Assembly (NCBI GenBank): GCA_024279425.1
Contig: JAJRRO010000032.1
Coordinates: forward strand, 1 to 64,000
Length of the DNA: 64,000 nt
Direction: 5' to 3'
DNA from: Bacteroidota bacterium
GTDB taxonomy: Bacteria; Bacteroidota; Bacteroidia; Flavobacteriales; Flavobacteriaceae
Made by a program: the position numbers and the translations under genes. Position 1 is the first letter of the stretch, and each line of letters starts with the position of its first letter. The notes beneath the pieces are model-generated. The model did no database searches, had not been told where the DNA came from, and was given only the letters and a program-made list of their open reading frames with translations. This document shows positions 34,306 through 43,330 of this stretch, in pieces.

Positions 34306-34419
34306 GTCCCATAAAACGGCCGTTTTTTGGTACTATTGAATGAAAGCAAAAGTCTTTAGTCGAGAATGTCCCAAACGTGGTCCCTTTTAGTAGTTTCGTT
34401 AACTCACCTTTTATGGGAC
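34306..34419. repeat. attC-like palindromic repeat, copy 5 (longest)
   Basis: The left end GTCCCATAAAACGGCCG (34306-34322) and the right end CCTTTTATGGGAC (34407-34419) have inverted outer parts (GTCCCATAAAA against TTTTATGGGAC). The middle of about 85 bp is unique. It lies between the mer promoter and the 3' end of the DUF4268 gene (stop at 34549, minus strand). The rest of the gap 34420-34548 shows nothing further. Confidence 0.75.
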
Positions 34420-34548
34420 AAAATTTATCTAGAAGTGATACTCTTTACATAATACGGCTTTTGTAAAAGAGTGAGATTTCCACATTTTAAAAAAATGGAT
34501 TCCATTTTTTAATGTAACGGCTACAATAGAATTGAATGGGAGAAAAAC

Positions 34549-34977
34549 TCAAGCAGAAATGATGTCCCTGAACTCTATAAAAAAAGCTTCGAATTGAAGC
34601 ATATTGCTATGAAAGAAAATCATAGTCTCCTGCCATGTATTTTTATTGTGGATTGAAACCTCTTTCTTTTCCATGTAGATTCTGGAAATCTCTTTTTGAT
34701 TGTCTAGTATATAGGAGTCTTCATAGCTGAGCTCTGGAAGGTAATCTTCCACTAGGATAGATTTTAAAGAAGTCAGTTTTTCCCAAAGTTCAATTCTTTT
34801 TTCCAGGTCAATATGCTCCACATCCATTGAAACCATTGCTTTTTTTGTATCAAAATAGAATTTGAAGGCTAAACCCTTGACCTTGGTATTGTATAAGATC
34901 CACTTTTGAGGATATGATTTGCCAAAGGCAATCCAAAAATCTTGGCGCAATCGCTTTGACTCTTCTTTGCTAAACAT
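34549..34977 (-). CDS. DUF4268 protein
   Basis: A 142-residue cytoplasmic protein opening with MFSKEESKRLRQDFWIAFGK and YNTKVKGLAFKFYFDTKKAM, and with DVEHIDLEKRIELWEKLTSL, all typical of DUF4268. No function is established; related domains occur in nuclease-like contexts, but no catalytic motif is visible here. Its start is immediately adjacent to the ZIP transporter's stop, so both are transcribed together. Confidence 0.85.
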   Translation of the reverse strand: MFSKEESKRLRQDFWIAFGKSYPQKWILYNTKVKGLAFKFYFDTKKAMVSMDVEHIDLEKRIELWEKLTSLKSILVEDYLPELSYEDSYILDNQKEISRIYMEKKEVSIHNKNTWQETMIFFHSNMLQFEAFFIEFRDIISA

Positions 34978-35649
34978 CTATAGAATGTATGCAATTACAA
35001 TCCCTAGAACAATGACTATCAATTTCCTTAAATTAAATTTATGACCTTCAGAACTTTCAAACAAAATGACAGTGGAAATATGTAAAAAGACGCCAATAAC
35101 CAAAGAAGTGATAGGAGCATAATAATTTGTGGCAAATTCAAAATTGGCCGCAACATAACTACCAAGAGGAGTCATCAGGGAAAATAGAACAATGAAGAAC
35201 AGGGCATGGGCTAATTTTATTTTAGAATTCAATAAGAATATGCTCAGGATAATGGCAATGGGAATTTTATGGATGAGGATTCCGTATATGATAGTATCAT
35301 GCTTTTCGATGGGGAAGCCCTCTAAAAAGGAATGGATAGAAAGGCTTAAAAACAACAACCACGGAAAATCACTTTTTTCGCTGTCTAAATGAACGTGACC
35401 ATGTTCGGCACCCTTCGAAAAGAATTCAAGGAAAATCTGAAGTAAAATCCCTAACATCACAAAGACCCCAACGGTTTTGGAATTGGATTTTTCGTAGACA
35501 GACGGGAACAGTTCAAAAATGGTCAATGCCAACAAAAATGCCCCACTAAAGGCGAGCAATAACTTAAAATTCTCTTTGTTTTGTGGCTTTACAATGAATA
35601 CGAATGCAAAACTTATCAAGACCCCGAGAATGGGCAATAAATAGGTCAT
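34978..35649 (-). CDS. ZIP-family metal transporter
   Basis: A 223-residue membrane protein with about seven helices. The ZIP signature is SIHSFLEGFPIEKHDT in helix 4 and IHKIPIAIILS in helix 5, with His and Glu metal ligands, and a His-containing loop (HGHVHLDSEKS) between helices 3 and 4. It would import or export zinc or a similar divalent metal. It is the first gene of a pair with DUF4268. Confidence 0.92.
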   Translation of the reverse strand: MTYLLPILGVLISFAFVFIVKPQNKENFKLLLAFSGAFLLALTIFELFPSVYEKSNSKTVGVFVMLGILLQIFLEFFSKGAEHGHVHLDSEKSDFPWLLFLSLSIHSFLEGFPIEKHDTIIYGILIHKIPIAIILSIFLLNSKIKLAHALFFIVLFSLMTPLGSYVAANFEFATNYYAPITSLVIGVFLHISTVILFESSEGHKFNLRKLIVIVLGIVIAYIL

Positions 35650-35682
35650 TAATGCAGGTTTAGGTACAATTACTATTTAGGA

Positions 35683-35696
35683 CCACAGTACTGTGG
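35683..35696. promoter_or_regulatory. 14-bp perfect palindrome between divergent genes
   Basis: CCACAGTACTGTGG lies in the 92-bp gap between the ZIP transporter (minus) and the THUMP methyltransferase gene (plus), 18 bp upstream of a -7-like TATTTTTG at 35714-35721 that may drive the methyltransferase gene. It could be an operator, perhaps for a metal regulator of the transporter. Confidence 0.4.
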
Positions 35697-35741
35697 ATGG
35701 CATAAAAATACTGTATTTTTGTCGCAATCTTTATAGCAAGT

Positions 35742-36905
35742 ATGAACAATAATTTTAGAATGGTGGCCAAAACCTTGTTTGGTTTTGAAGAGCTTTTGGC
35801 AAGGGAGTTACGCAACTTGGGTGCTAGTAATGTTGTTGAAGGGGTAAGGAGTGTTTCTTTTGACGGTGATACAGGTTTTATGTACAAAGCCAATCTATGT
35901 TTACGAACCGCAATAAAGATCATAAAGCCAATTAAATCGTTCTCGGTTCGCAACGAAAATGAGCTTTATAGAAAAATCTACCAAATGGATTGGTCTGAGT
36001 TTCTTAAGCCTGACTTGACCTTTGCCATTGATACGACCTTATTTTCAGACGTTTTCACACATTCACTATATATTTCACAAAAGGCAAAGGATGCTATTGT
36101 GGATAAATTTCGAGATACTGATGGGCAACGACCAGATGTTGACCTGAAATTTCCTGATGTGCGTATTAACATTCATATTCATAAAGAGAATTGCAACATA
36201 TCTCTTGATAGTTCTGGAAGATCGTTGCACCATAGAGGATACAGAACGGCAACAAATATTGCTCCGATCAATGAAGTATTGGCAGCTGGACTTTTATTAT
36301 TAAGTGGTTGGGATGGGAAATCAGATTTTTTAGACCCCATGTGCGGAAGCGGAACCTTTTTGACCGAGGCAGCCATGATTGCCTGCAATATTCCCGCCAA
36401 CATCAATAGAAAAGAATTTGCCTTTGAGAAATGGGAAGATTTTGATGAGGAACTTTTTGATAAAATAATAGATAGTAGTCTCAAAAAGGCGCGTGAATTC
36501 CATCATAAGATTGTTGGGTATGATAAGGCCCCTTCGGCAGTAAGAAAGTCAATTGACAATGTCGCCAATGCCAATCTATCTGAATATATACATGTAGAGC
36601 GAAAGAGCTTTTTTGACTCGACCAAATTTGCAGAAAGTCATTTGCATATGGTCTTTAATCCACCGTATGGAGAACGATTAAACTTGGATATGGAAGATTT
36701 TTATGGGTCAATAGGTGATACCTTAAAGCGGGAATACCCGGGTACGGATGCGTGGTTCATAACTTCGAATCTAGAGGCCTTAAAATTTGTTGGGTTGCGA
36801 CCTTCAAGAAAGATAAAGGTGTTCAATAGCCATTTAGAATCACGTTTGGTAAAATATGTAATGTACGAAGGAAGCAAAAAAGCAAAATACCAAAAACAGG
36901 ATTAG
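35742..36905 (+). CDS. THUMP-domain class I SAM-dependent rRNA methyltransferase
   Basis: A 387-residue protein with an N-terminal THUMP-like domain (about 1-160) and a Rossmann methyltransferase domain. The motifs are FLDPMCGSGTFLTEAAMIA (SAM binding), VGYDKAPSAVRKS and FNPPYGERL, the NPPY signature of base N-methylation. It corresponds to the COG0116 (RlmL N-terminal half) group that methylates N2 of guanine in 23S rRNA; the exact position is inferred. Confidence 0.93.
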   Translation: MNNNFRMVAKTLFGFEELLARELRNLGASNVVEGVRSVSFDGDTGFMYKANLCLRTAIKIIKPIKSFSVRNENELYRKIYQMDWSEFLKPDLTFAIDTTLFSDVFTHSLYISQKAKDAIVDKFRDTDGQRPDVDLKFPDVRINIHIHKENCNISLDSSGRSLHHRGYRTATNIAPINEVLAAGLLLLSGWDGKSDFLDPMCGSGTFLTEAAMIACNIPANINRKEFAFEKWEDFDEELFDKIIDSSLKKAREFHHKIVGYDKAPSAVRKSIDNVANANLSEYIHVERKSFFDSTKFAESHLHMVFNPPYGERLNLDMEDFYGSIGDTLKREYPGTDAWFITSNLEALKFVGLRPSRKIKVFNSHLESRLVKYVMYEGSKKAKYQKQD

Positions 36906-36956
36906 AACTTAAAACTAAAATGAAAGTCCTGTTTGTTTAAATTATAGAGATTCGAA

Positions 36957-37715
36957 CTATTCTTCCACTTTAGGCGCTTCCTCTTTGTCCTTGATTTTTT
37001 CTGCCTTTTTGTACAATGAGATCATGTAGGTAAGTGAATAATTGTAACCGACACCAAAATTACTCCCATCAGTAACTTTATTAAATCCTGGGATAAACGG
37101 ATTTGGAAATTGATTAGCCTCTTTATTACTTGTCAAAAAACCTAACCGAATACTTCCTCCCAGATATAAATTGGCAAATAACTCTGCTTTTATCCCTAAA
37201 ACAAATTCTAACCAAGAGGCACTTAAACCATCAAACTTTTGAGCCTCAGAAGAACCATTGGGAAACCCATTTGGATTCCAATATCTATTGCTATCATAAT
37301 ACTGAAAGCTGTTCAACGTCTGGTTAAAACTACTAAAAGCATATCTACCGCCAATAAAAATGGAATTGTCCATGCCATACCAATTTTCGTAGGTATTATA
37401 ATCGACCCCCAATTTTATATAACTCCCGGAAGTTGTAAAATTATAGGTGTCTTCCTGTTTGGTTTTTTTCTCGTTTCCAAATTCGCCGGCCAAGTAGAGT
37501 TTTTGCGTGAGTCGGTAATCTCCAACAATTTCGAGACCAGAGTAGTCATCATTGGATTGGGAAAGTGCTAATCGACTAAGATCAATACCGGCCCTGAGTC
37601 CGTATGCCTGCTTGTGAACAAGGGTGTCTTTAGGTTGAAGATCAATCGGCTCTTCCTGCGCAACGCTATTTACAAAGTACAGAAGTAGACTTATGCTAAT
37701 GAAATATCTTAACAT
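36957..37715 (-). CDS. DUF6048 outer-membrane-type protein
   Basis: A signal peptide (MLRYFISISLLLYFVNSVAQ) precedes a protein rich in alternating strands (LRAGIDLSRLALS, LTQKLYLAGEFG, YIKLGVDYNTYENW, DNSIFIGGRYAFSSF), the appearance of a small outer-membrane beta-barrel and of the flavobacterial DUF6048 family. The chosen start at 37715 gives the cleanest signal; an ATG at 37736 is possible. Either way it overlaps the upstream DUF6452 gene by 20-41 bp, so the two are translationally linked. No function is known. Confidence 0.85.
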   Translation of the reverse strand: MLRYFISISLLLYFVNSVAQEEPIDLQPKDTLVHKQAYGLRAGIDLSRLALSQSNDDYSGLEIVGDYRLTQKLYLAGEFGNEKKTKQEDTYNFTTSGSYIKLGVDYNTYENWYGMDNSIFIGGRYAFSSFNQTLNSFQYYDSNRYWNPNGFPNGSSEAQKFDGLSASWLEFVLGIKAELFANLYLGGSIRLGFLTSNKEANQFPNPFIPGFNKVTDGSNFGVGYNYSLTYMISLYKKAEKIKDKEEAPKVEE

Positions 37716-38199
37716 GGGCGGTATTTGAATTTTCAATGGTCGGCGACACTATTTCTATACTTTTTATCCAATTATCTACATCTGTCGTAAGGTTTGGACT
37801 GAGGTTTTCATAGTTGGCCACAAAACCACAACCTCTGGAAATATACACCTCTTTGGTTTCATGATTGAAGGTTAAAGTATCGACATTTCCTGTATCGGCC
37901 CCTGTCTCTCCTTCTGAATTTAAGGTGAATAAATATGTAGTTGAAGCACTATCGGCCCTTAAAGGAATTGCCAGTGAATCTGCCGTAGATCGATCAGCAA
38001 ATGTATTCACAATAGAGGCTTGTCCCAACCCCTGAATCCTTAATTTGGTGAAATTTTTGGTATTCTCAAGATTGATATTGTCATAAAAACGAATGACCAG
38101 CAAGGGTGTGTCACTATCTACACAAATATCATCTTTTTCACATCCGAAAAAGAGGATGCTGCCAATTAAAGTACAACAAGCAATTCTTAATTTGTTCAT
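37696..38199 (-). CDS. DUF6452 lipoprotein
   Basis: The start at 38199 gives a lipoprotein signal (ACCTLIGSILFFGC). The mature part begins EKDDICVDSDTPLLVIRFYD and has a two-Cys pattern (DICVD and SRGCGFVANYENL) typical of DUF6452 in flavobacteria. It always pairs with a DUF6048 protein, as it does here by overlap. It starts 4 bp after the stop of rlmD. Confidence 0.85.
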   Translation of the reverse strand: MNKLRIACCTLIGSILFFGCEKDDICVDSDTPLLVIRFYDNINLENTKNFTKLRIQGLGQASIVNTFADRSTADSLAIPLRADSASTTYLFTLNSEGETGADTGNVDTLTFNHETKEVYISRGCGFVANYENLSPNLTTDVDNWIKSIEIVSPTIENSNTAHVKIFH

Positions 38200-38203
38200 G
38201 AAT

Positions 38204-39613
38204 CTATAACTTTTCCAAAAGTACAACATTTTCTACGTGATGTGTCTGGGGAAACATATCCACGACTTGTATTTTAGTAACGGCATAATGGTCTTTCATT
38301 AGGGCCAAATCTCTGGCTTGGGTAGCACTATTACAGCTAACATAAACCACCTTTTTAGGAGCAATGGCTAATATTTGATGCACTACGTCCTTGTGCATGC
38401 CATCTCTTGGGGGGTCTGTGATAATAACATCTGGGGACCCATGGGTATTGATGAAATCTTTGTTGAACACATTTTTCATATCACCCACAAAGAAATCAAC
38501 ATTTTCAATATCATTGTTTTTTGCATTCTCTTTGGCATCGGCAATGGCTTCTGGAACCGATTCGATTCCAACAACCTTTTTAGCACGCTTTGATACAAAT
38601 TGTGCAATGGTTCCTGTTCCCGTATACAGGTCATATACAATATCTTTTCCTGATAGGCCCGCAAAATTCCGAGCTACTTTGTATAGCTCATAGGCTTGTT
38701 CTGAATTGGTCTGGTAGAACGACTTTGCATTTATTTTAAATTGAAGCCCTTCCATCTGTTCAATAATATGGTCCCGACCTGCATGGCAGACAACCTCTTG
38801 ATCGTAGATGGTATCATTTTGCTTTTTATTAATGACATATTGTAGCGATGTTATCTCGGGAAAAGCTTCCAGAAGATGATTTAGTAACAGTTCTCTTTTG
38901 TGACCATCATCTTCATAAAACTGTATCAAAACCATAATCTCACCTGTTGAAGCGGTACGTATCATCAAGGTGCGCAACATTCCGTGTTGGTTTCTCGGGT
39001 TAAAGAAGGAGATTTCATTCTCTATGGCAAATTCCTTGACCGCCAGACGAATGGCGTTGGATGGGTCGACCTGCAGGTGGCATTTTTTTATATCCAAAAT
39101 TTTATCCCACATACCTGGAATATGAAAACCCAATGCGTTTTTATCCTCTATTTCTTTGCCGGACTGGATTTCATCAAGGGTCAACCAACGGCTATCGGAA
39201 AATGAATATTCCATTTTGTTGCGATAAAAATACTGTTCTTTGGAGCCCAAAATAGGATTCAGCTCTGGAAGGTCAAGATGACCGATGCGACGCAAGTTGT
39301 TTTCAACTTCTTTTTGTTTAAAGAATAGTTGATGTTCATATCCCATATGTTGCCATTTACAGCCGCCACAGACCCCAAAATGTTCACATTTTGGTTCAGT
39401 GCGTTTGTTGGAGTACGAATGAAATTTGATGGCAGTTCCTTCAAAATAGGCCTTTCTTTTCTTTGAGGTTTGTACATCGACCACATCCCCAGGAACTGTA
39501 TTAGTCATAAAAATAACCCGACCATCAGGGGCCTTGGCAACAGTTTTTCCTTTGGCACCAGCATCGATTACCTCAATATTTTCGAAGATTTGCCTTCTAT
39601 TTTTTTTACGCAT
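38204..39613 (-). CDS. rlmD: 23S rRNA (uracil-C5)-methyltransferase
   Basis: A 469-residue TrmA/RlmD family protein. It has a TRAM-like N-terminal domain, an iron-sulfur type Cys cluster (CEHFGVCGGCKWQHM), the SAM motif YDLYTGTGTIAQFVS, the DPPRDGMH signature and the catalytic Cys region VVYVSCNSATQARDL. It makes 5-methyluridine in 23S rRNA. The gene heads a unit with DUF6452 and DUF6048. Which uridine it modifies (747 or 1939) is not decided by sequence alone. Confidence 0.92.
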   Translation of the reverse strand: MRKKNRRQIFENIEVIDAGAKGKTVAKAPDGRVIFMTNTVPGDVVDVQTSKKRKAYFEGTAIKFHSYSNKRTEPKCEHFGVCGGCKWQHMGYEHQLFFKQKEVENNLRRIGHLDLPELNPILGSKEQYFYRNKMEYSFSDSRWLTLDEIQSGKEIEDKNALGFHIPGMWDKILDIKKCHLQVDPSNAIRLAVKEFAIENEISFFNPRNQHGMLRTLMIRTASTGEIMVLIQFYEDDGHKRELLLNHLLEAFPEITSLQYVINKKQNDTIYDQEVVCHAGRDHIIEQMEGLQFKINAKSFYQTNSEQAYELYKVARNFAGLSGKDIVYDLYTGTGTIAQFVSKRAKKVVGIESVPEAIADAKENAKNNDIENVDFFVGDMKNVFNKDFINTHGSPDVIITDPPRDGMHKDVVHQILAIAPKKVVYVSCNSATQARDLALMKDHYAVTKIQVVDMFPQTHHVENVVLLEKL

Positions 39614-39818
39614 AGCGCAAAAGTACTACTTACAACGAATTTAATATAGTCATCGTGGCTCTGAATGTTCCTAAAAAAAGTTAAAACCACTCATCATTTT
39701 ACCCAAAACTTCAAATTTTTATGATTTTGGGAACTTTTCGTAATTTTGCAGCTCTGCATAGGATGATTTCTCTCCCAAAGAAGGAATTGCTAAAGTTTTA
39801 TTTAAATTATCTAGTATC

Positions 39819-41060
39819 ATGTCAGTTTTAGAAAAAATGAGATCTAAAGATGCCATAGCTTTGGAAGAAAAACATGGAGCACGCAATTATCATCCCCTTC
39901 CTGTTGTTTTAAGTCGGGGTGAAGGAGTATATGTTTGGGATATTGAAGGAAACAAGTATTACGATTTTCTATCAGCATATTCTGCAGTGAACCAAGGTCA
40001 TTGTCATCCAAAAATTGTTGAGGCACTCAAAACGCAAGCCGAAAAATTAACACTTACCTCGCGGGCATTTCATAATGATATACTTGGAACGTATGAAAAG
40101 TATGTGACCGAGTATTTTGGTTTTGATAAGGTATTGCCTATGAACACTGGGGCAGAGGCTGTTGAAACGGCTATTAAGCTTGCTAGAAAATGGGGGTATG
40201 AAAAAAAAGGTATACCTGCAAATCAGGCCAAGATTATTGTTTGTCAGAATAATTTTCATGGAAGAACTATAACCATTATTTCTGCTTCTAACGATCCTGT
40301 CGCTACACAAAATTTCGGACCTTTTACACCTGGCATCAGTTCCATTCCGTACAATGAGACTAATGCATTACAGGAAGCGCTAAATGATAAAAATGTAGCT
40401 GCATTTCTTGTGGAGCCCATTCAAGGTGAAGCTGGAGTTTGTGTACCCGATGAAAATTACCTTGGGGCGGCCTATAAACTTTGTAAGGAGAGGAATGTGC
40501 TTTTCATTGCCGATGAGGTACAGACGGGAGTAGCCCGTACGGGTAAGTTATTGGCCCTTGATTATGCCAACATAAAACCAGATGTTTTGATTTTGGGAAA
40601 AGCGCTTTCTGGAGGTGTATTTCCGGTTTCCGCTGTTTTAGCCAATAATCACATTATGGAGGTTATACGTCCTGGAAACCATGGTTCTACCTTTGGAGGT
40701 AACCCGTTGGCCTGTTCAGTAGCAATTGCCGCACTTGAAGTTGTTGAAGAAGAAAACCTTGCTGAAAATGCTTTTTATCTGGGTGAGCTTTTTAGGAGTG
40801 AAATGCAAAAACTAATTGACAGTAGTGATTTGGTCAGACTGGTAAGGGGTAAGGGTTTATTGAATGCTATTGTTATTGATGATACCGAAGATAGTTCAGC
40901 TGCGTGGGATATTTGTATGGGTTTGAAAGAAAATGGTCTTTTGGCCAAACCCACACACGGTAATATTATCCGCTTCGCACCGCCCTTAGTGATGACCAAA
41001 GATGAAATGTTGGATTGTATATCAATAATCTCAAAAACAATAAAAAAGTTTGAAAAATAA
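39819..41060 (+). CDS. rocD: Ornithine--oxo-acid transaminase
   Basis: A 413-residue class III aminotransferase. Family marks are [20 protein letters not shown] near the start, [47 protein letters not shown] (Asp for PLP) and [17 protein letters not shown] with the Schiff-base Lys. The match to ornithine aminotransferase is close throughout. It moves the delta-amino group of ornithine to 2-oxoglutarate, linking arginine, proline and glutamate pools. A TAATTTTG at 39741-39748 may be its -7 element. Confidence 0.96.
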   Translation: MSVLEKMRSKDAIALEEKHGARNYHPLPVVLSRGEGVYVWDIEGNKYYDFLSAYSAVNQGHCHPKIVEALKTQAEKLTLTSRAFHNDILGTYEKYVTEYFGFDKVLPMNTGAEAVETAIKLARKWGYEKKGIPANQAKIIVCQNNFHGRTITIISASNDPVATQNFGPFTPGISSIPYNETNALQEALNDKNVAAFLVEPIQGEAGVCVPDENYLGAAYKLCKERNVLFIADEVQTGVARTGKLLALDYANIKPDVLILGKALSGGVFPVSAVLANNHIMEVIRPGNHGSTFGGNPLACSVAIAALEVVEEENLAENAFYLGELFRSEMQKLIDSSDLVRLVRGKGLLNAIVIDDTEDSSAAWDICMGLKENGLLAKPTHGNIIRFAPPLVMTKDEMLDCISIISKTIKKFEK

Positions 41061-41102
41061 AGAATCCCCTGACCCCGATAGCTTTCGGGGTCAGGGGATT
41101 CT
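41061..41102. terminator. Strong bidirectional terminator
   Basis: An 18-bp stem (41061-41078 with 41085-41102) of which the GC core is CCCCTGACCCCGA, with a TAGCTT loop, followed by TTTTA. It lies directly after rocD and 16 bp before the end of the convergent CCC-motif gene, so it can stop both transcripts. Confidence 0.92.
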
Positions 41103-41118
41103 TTTATGTGCATTGAAA

Positions 41119-41433
41119 TTATTGAAAAGCCCCTTCTGCTGCTGCACTGGCAATTACTGCTGCTATTACGCCAAAGTATAGAATAGTAAAAACCAAAAGA
41201 ATTACAGCTAAGGCCAAGCCAATATATGACAGTATTCTACCTGTCTTCACATTTTCATAACCAGTATACCTTTCAGGTTCTACGTTGTATATACGTTCTG
41301 CATTTTTGGCTTTTGATAGACCAATAAAGCCGAAAATAGCTCCAAAAGGTCCGCAACAGACCAATGTTAGGATTATTGCCAAAATACCAAAGGTCAAGGC
41401 ATTACTTGCGTGTGGTAAGGGTTCTTGGTTCAT
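41119..41433 (-). CDS. CCC-motif membrane protein
   Basis: A 104-residue protein with two hydrophobic helices. The first, ALTFGILAIILTLVCCGP, ends in a Cys pair and is followed by an FGFIGLSKAKNAERIY loop. It belongs to the small flavobacterial CCC-motif (DUF4190-like) membrane family. A second member is encoded 21 bp upstream on the same strand. No function is known. Confidence 0.8.
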   Translation of the reverse strand: MNQEPLPHASNALTFGILAIILTLVCCGPFGAIFGFIGLSKAKNAERIYNVEPERYTGYENVKTGRILSYIGLALAVILLVFTILYFGVIAAVIASAAAEGAFQ

Positions 41434-41454
41434 AAATTGTTATGTATTAGTTTA

Positions 41455-41781
41455 TTATTGCCACTGTTCCATCATTTCCTGAACTTTTTCCATATACTCA
41501 TCCCATCCACCCATCTGCAATATTGAAAAAATGGTCCATATCAATGAAATAACCCCTATTACAAGTCCAATTATTGCCACTATTTTCGCCGTTTTTAAAG
41601 TGCTATAATTGCTATAATTTTCAGGATTTAATTTATAAAGGCCTTCATCTTTTTTAGTCAAATACAAGGCGATACCCGATAGCAAGATAGCACCGGCACC
41701 TGCACTGAAGCAACAGCAAATAAACGAAAGAATCGCTAGTACGATCGCTATTGTTACATTGGGTAATTTTTGTTGTTCCAT
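41455..41781 (-). CDS. CCC-motif membrane protein
   Basis: A 108-residue protein with the CCC triplet itself in helix 1 (IAIVLAILSFICCCFSAG), a YLTKKDEGLYKLNPENYSNY loop and a second helix. It is the paralogue of the downstream CCC-motif protein and is preceded after 17 bp by the DUF2752 gene, so all three form a likely operon of small membrane proteins. The role is unknown. Confidence 0.85.
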   Translation of the reverse strand: MEQQKLPNVTIAIVLAILSFICCCFSAGAGAILLSGIALYLTKKDEGLYKLNPENYSNYSTLKTAKIVAIIGLVIGVISLIWTIFSILQMGGWDEYMEKVQEMMEQWQ

Positions 41782-41798
41782 AATTTAAAGTGGTTTAG

Positions 41799-42059
41799 TT
41801 ATAAAAATCTTAAAATATAGTTTCCAAGTATCAGAATAACGCTCAAAATCATTAGTGTAATGATTATTCTATTGGCATATCTTATCGTAAAGAAACTGTC
41901 TGCCAATAAGAATCCCAATAATGGGATAATCGTAAATATGGCCGGGTACATTTGAAAAGCCTCGACAAATTCACCCTGAAACAAGAGAGAAACGGAGCGT
42001 TGGGCTCCACATCCCGGGCATTCTATACCAAAGAGCTTCTTGTTCAAACAGGGAAGCAT
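41799..42059 (-). CDS. DUF2752 membrane protein
   Basis: The characteristic opening is LPCLNKKLFGIECPGCGAQR, with the conserved CPGCG and following Arg, then two hydrophobic helices. The start at 42059 begins directly before this motif; an ATG at 42098 would add 13 residues. DUF2752 proteins are small membrane proteins of unknown role that often accompany the CCC-motif proteins. Confidence 0.85.
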   Translation of the reverse strand: MLPCLNKKLFGIECPGCGAQRSVSLLFQGEFVEAFQMYPAIFTIIPLLGFLLADSFFTIRYANRIIITLMILSVILILGNYILRFL

Positions 42060-42161
42060 AAAATCTTCAGCTAAAAATAAGGAAGTGACCAGTCGCATTT
42101 TTACTCCAATTGCATTTCTATAGGAAAAATAACCATTATTTTTGGGGAATAAAACTAAAAC

Positions 42162-42710
42162 GTGAGGCTTTTTAAAGTAGGTGATAAGGTAGAGGTAATA
42201 GACGAACTAATGAAGGGTGTCGTACTCTGTATTTCCCAAGGAGAAATCACCATTGAATCTGAAGATGGATTTGTGATGAAATACGCGCCTAATGAGTTGG
42301 TTAATACTTCTAATGCAGATGACATTAAAGTTACCAATTACCAGGTGGCAAAAATAAAGGCCGAAAAGGAAAGCATTAAGCGAAAGCAGCAGACCACGAT
42401 TAAGTCAAAAGAACGGAATGCCCCAACGATGGAGGTTGATTTACACATTAATCAGCTTGTTAAATCGGCCAAGGGAATGACAAACCATGAAATGTTGAAC
42501 CTACAAATGGAAACGGCAAAAAGACAGCTAGAATTTGCCATGCGTAAACGTATCCAAAAAATAGTTTTTATCCATGGCGTAGGTGAGGGTATATTAAAGG
42601 AAGAACTTAACTTTCTATTCGGTCGATACGAGAATGTCAAATACTATGATGCCGATTACCAAAAATATGGACTTGGAGCGACGGAGGTGTACATTTACCT
42701 AAACCCCTGA
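42162..42710 (+). CDS. Smr-domain protein (MutS2-like C-terminal domain)
   Basis: A 182-residue protein starting with GTG. Residues 1-60 look like a small beta-barrel domain (KVGDKVEVIDELMKGVVLCI), followed by a Lys-rich linker, and the C-terminal half is an Smr domain (MEVDLHINQL, then IVFIHGVGEGILKEEL). Smr domains cut or bind structured nucleic acids and act in ribosome rescue or repair. The HGVGEG motif is intact. It has no clear operon partner. Confidence 0.85.
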   Translation: MRLFKVGDKVEVIDELMKGVVLCISQGEITIESEDGFVMKYAPNELVNTSNADDIKVTNYQVAKIKAEKESIKRKQQTTIKSKERNAPTMEVDLHINQLVKSAKGMTNHEMLNLQMETAKRQLEFAMRKRIQKIVFIHGVGEGILKEELNFLFGRYENVKYYDADYQKYGLGATEVYIYLNP

Positions 42711-42717
42711 AAATGGA

Positions 42718-43227
42718 TTATTGTGTAATCACCACTCCAAAATCGTTGATTTGCAAGTCCGTGATCCTTTGATTGGCAGATGTCGTGAACGTAAGGCCGC
42801 TCAATTGAATATTGTGCTCATAGGTAATAGTAGTGCCATCGTCTACCATTGTAGTAGTTATTAACACTTCACCATTCTCTGCCTTAATCTCTTCAATCAC
42901 CAAAGGTGTTGTCGTGGGTACAGCATCACAAAAATAATTGCTGGTAACCTTATCTGAAAAAATCCTATATGTGACTTTGGATTGATCGGGTACCGCACTG
43001 CTGATAGTACTGACCGAAACTTCATTTTTCAGGATACCTGATTGCAGTTCAAGAATCAATGCTTCCTTATCGTTGATTTTAAAGAAAATCGTACTTGCAG
43101 TAGATACTGGGGAATCACAGGCCTGAACATTTGTAATACTATCAAAATCAATGGTTTCAATTTGTAAGTCACCGTCGTTACATGAAACCAAAAGAGTCAA
43201 AAAACAAAAAAACAATAGGTATTTCAT
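42718..43227 (-). CDS. Hypothetical lipoprotein
   Basis: A lipoprotein signal (LFFCFLTLLVSC) precedes about 150 residues rich in beta strands and Thr/Val, with two Cys (VQACDSP and YFCDAVP) placed as if to pair. I recognise no named family. It ends 8 bp from the convergent Smr gene, with no terminator in between. Confidence 0.7.
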   Translation of the reverse strand: MKYLLFFCFLTLLVSCNDGDLQIETIDFDSITNVQACDSPVSTASTIFFKINDKEALILELQSGILKNEVSVSTISSAVPDQSKVTYRIFSDKVTSNYFCDAVPTTTPLVIEEIKAENGEVLITTTMVDDGTTITYEHNIQLSGLTFTTSANQRITDLQINDFGVVITQ

Positions 43228-43330
43228 GCCTCAAATTTAAAGGAAATATACCACAAGTTTATTCTCTTTAGGATAGAATTTACATTTAATTCGGTTATTT
43301 TTGACCCCATTCAAGTTTTGAAATCAGGTT

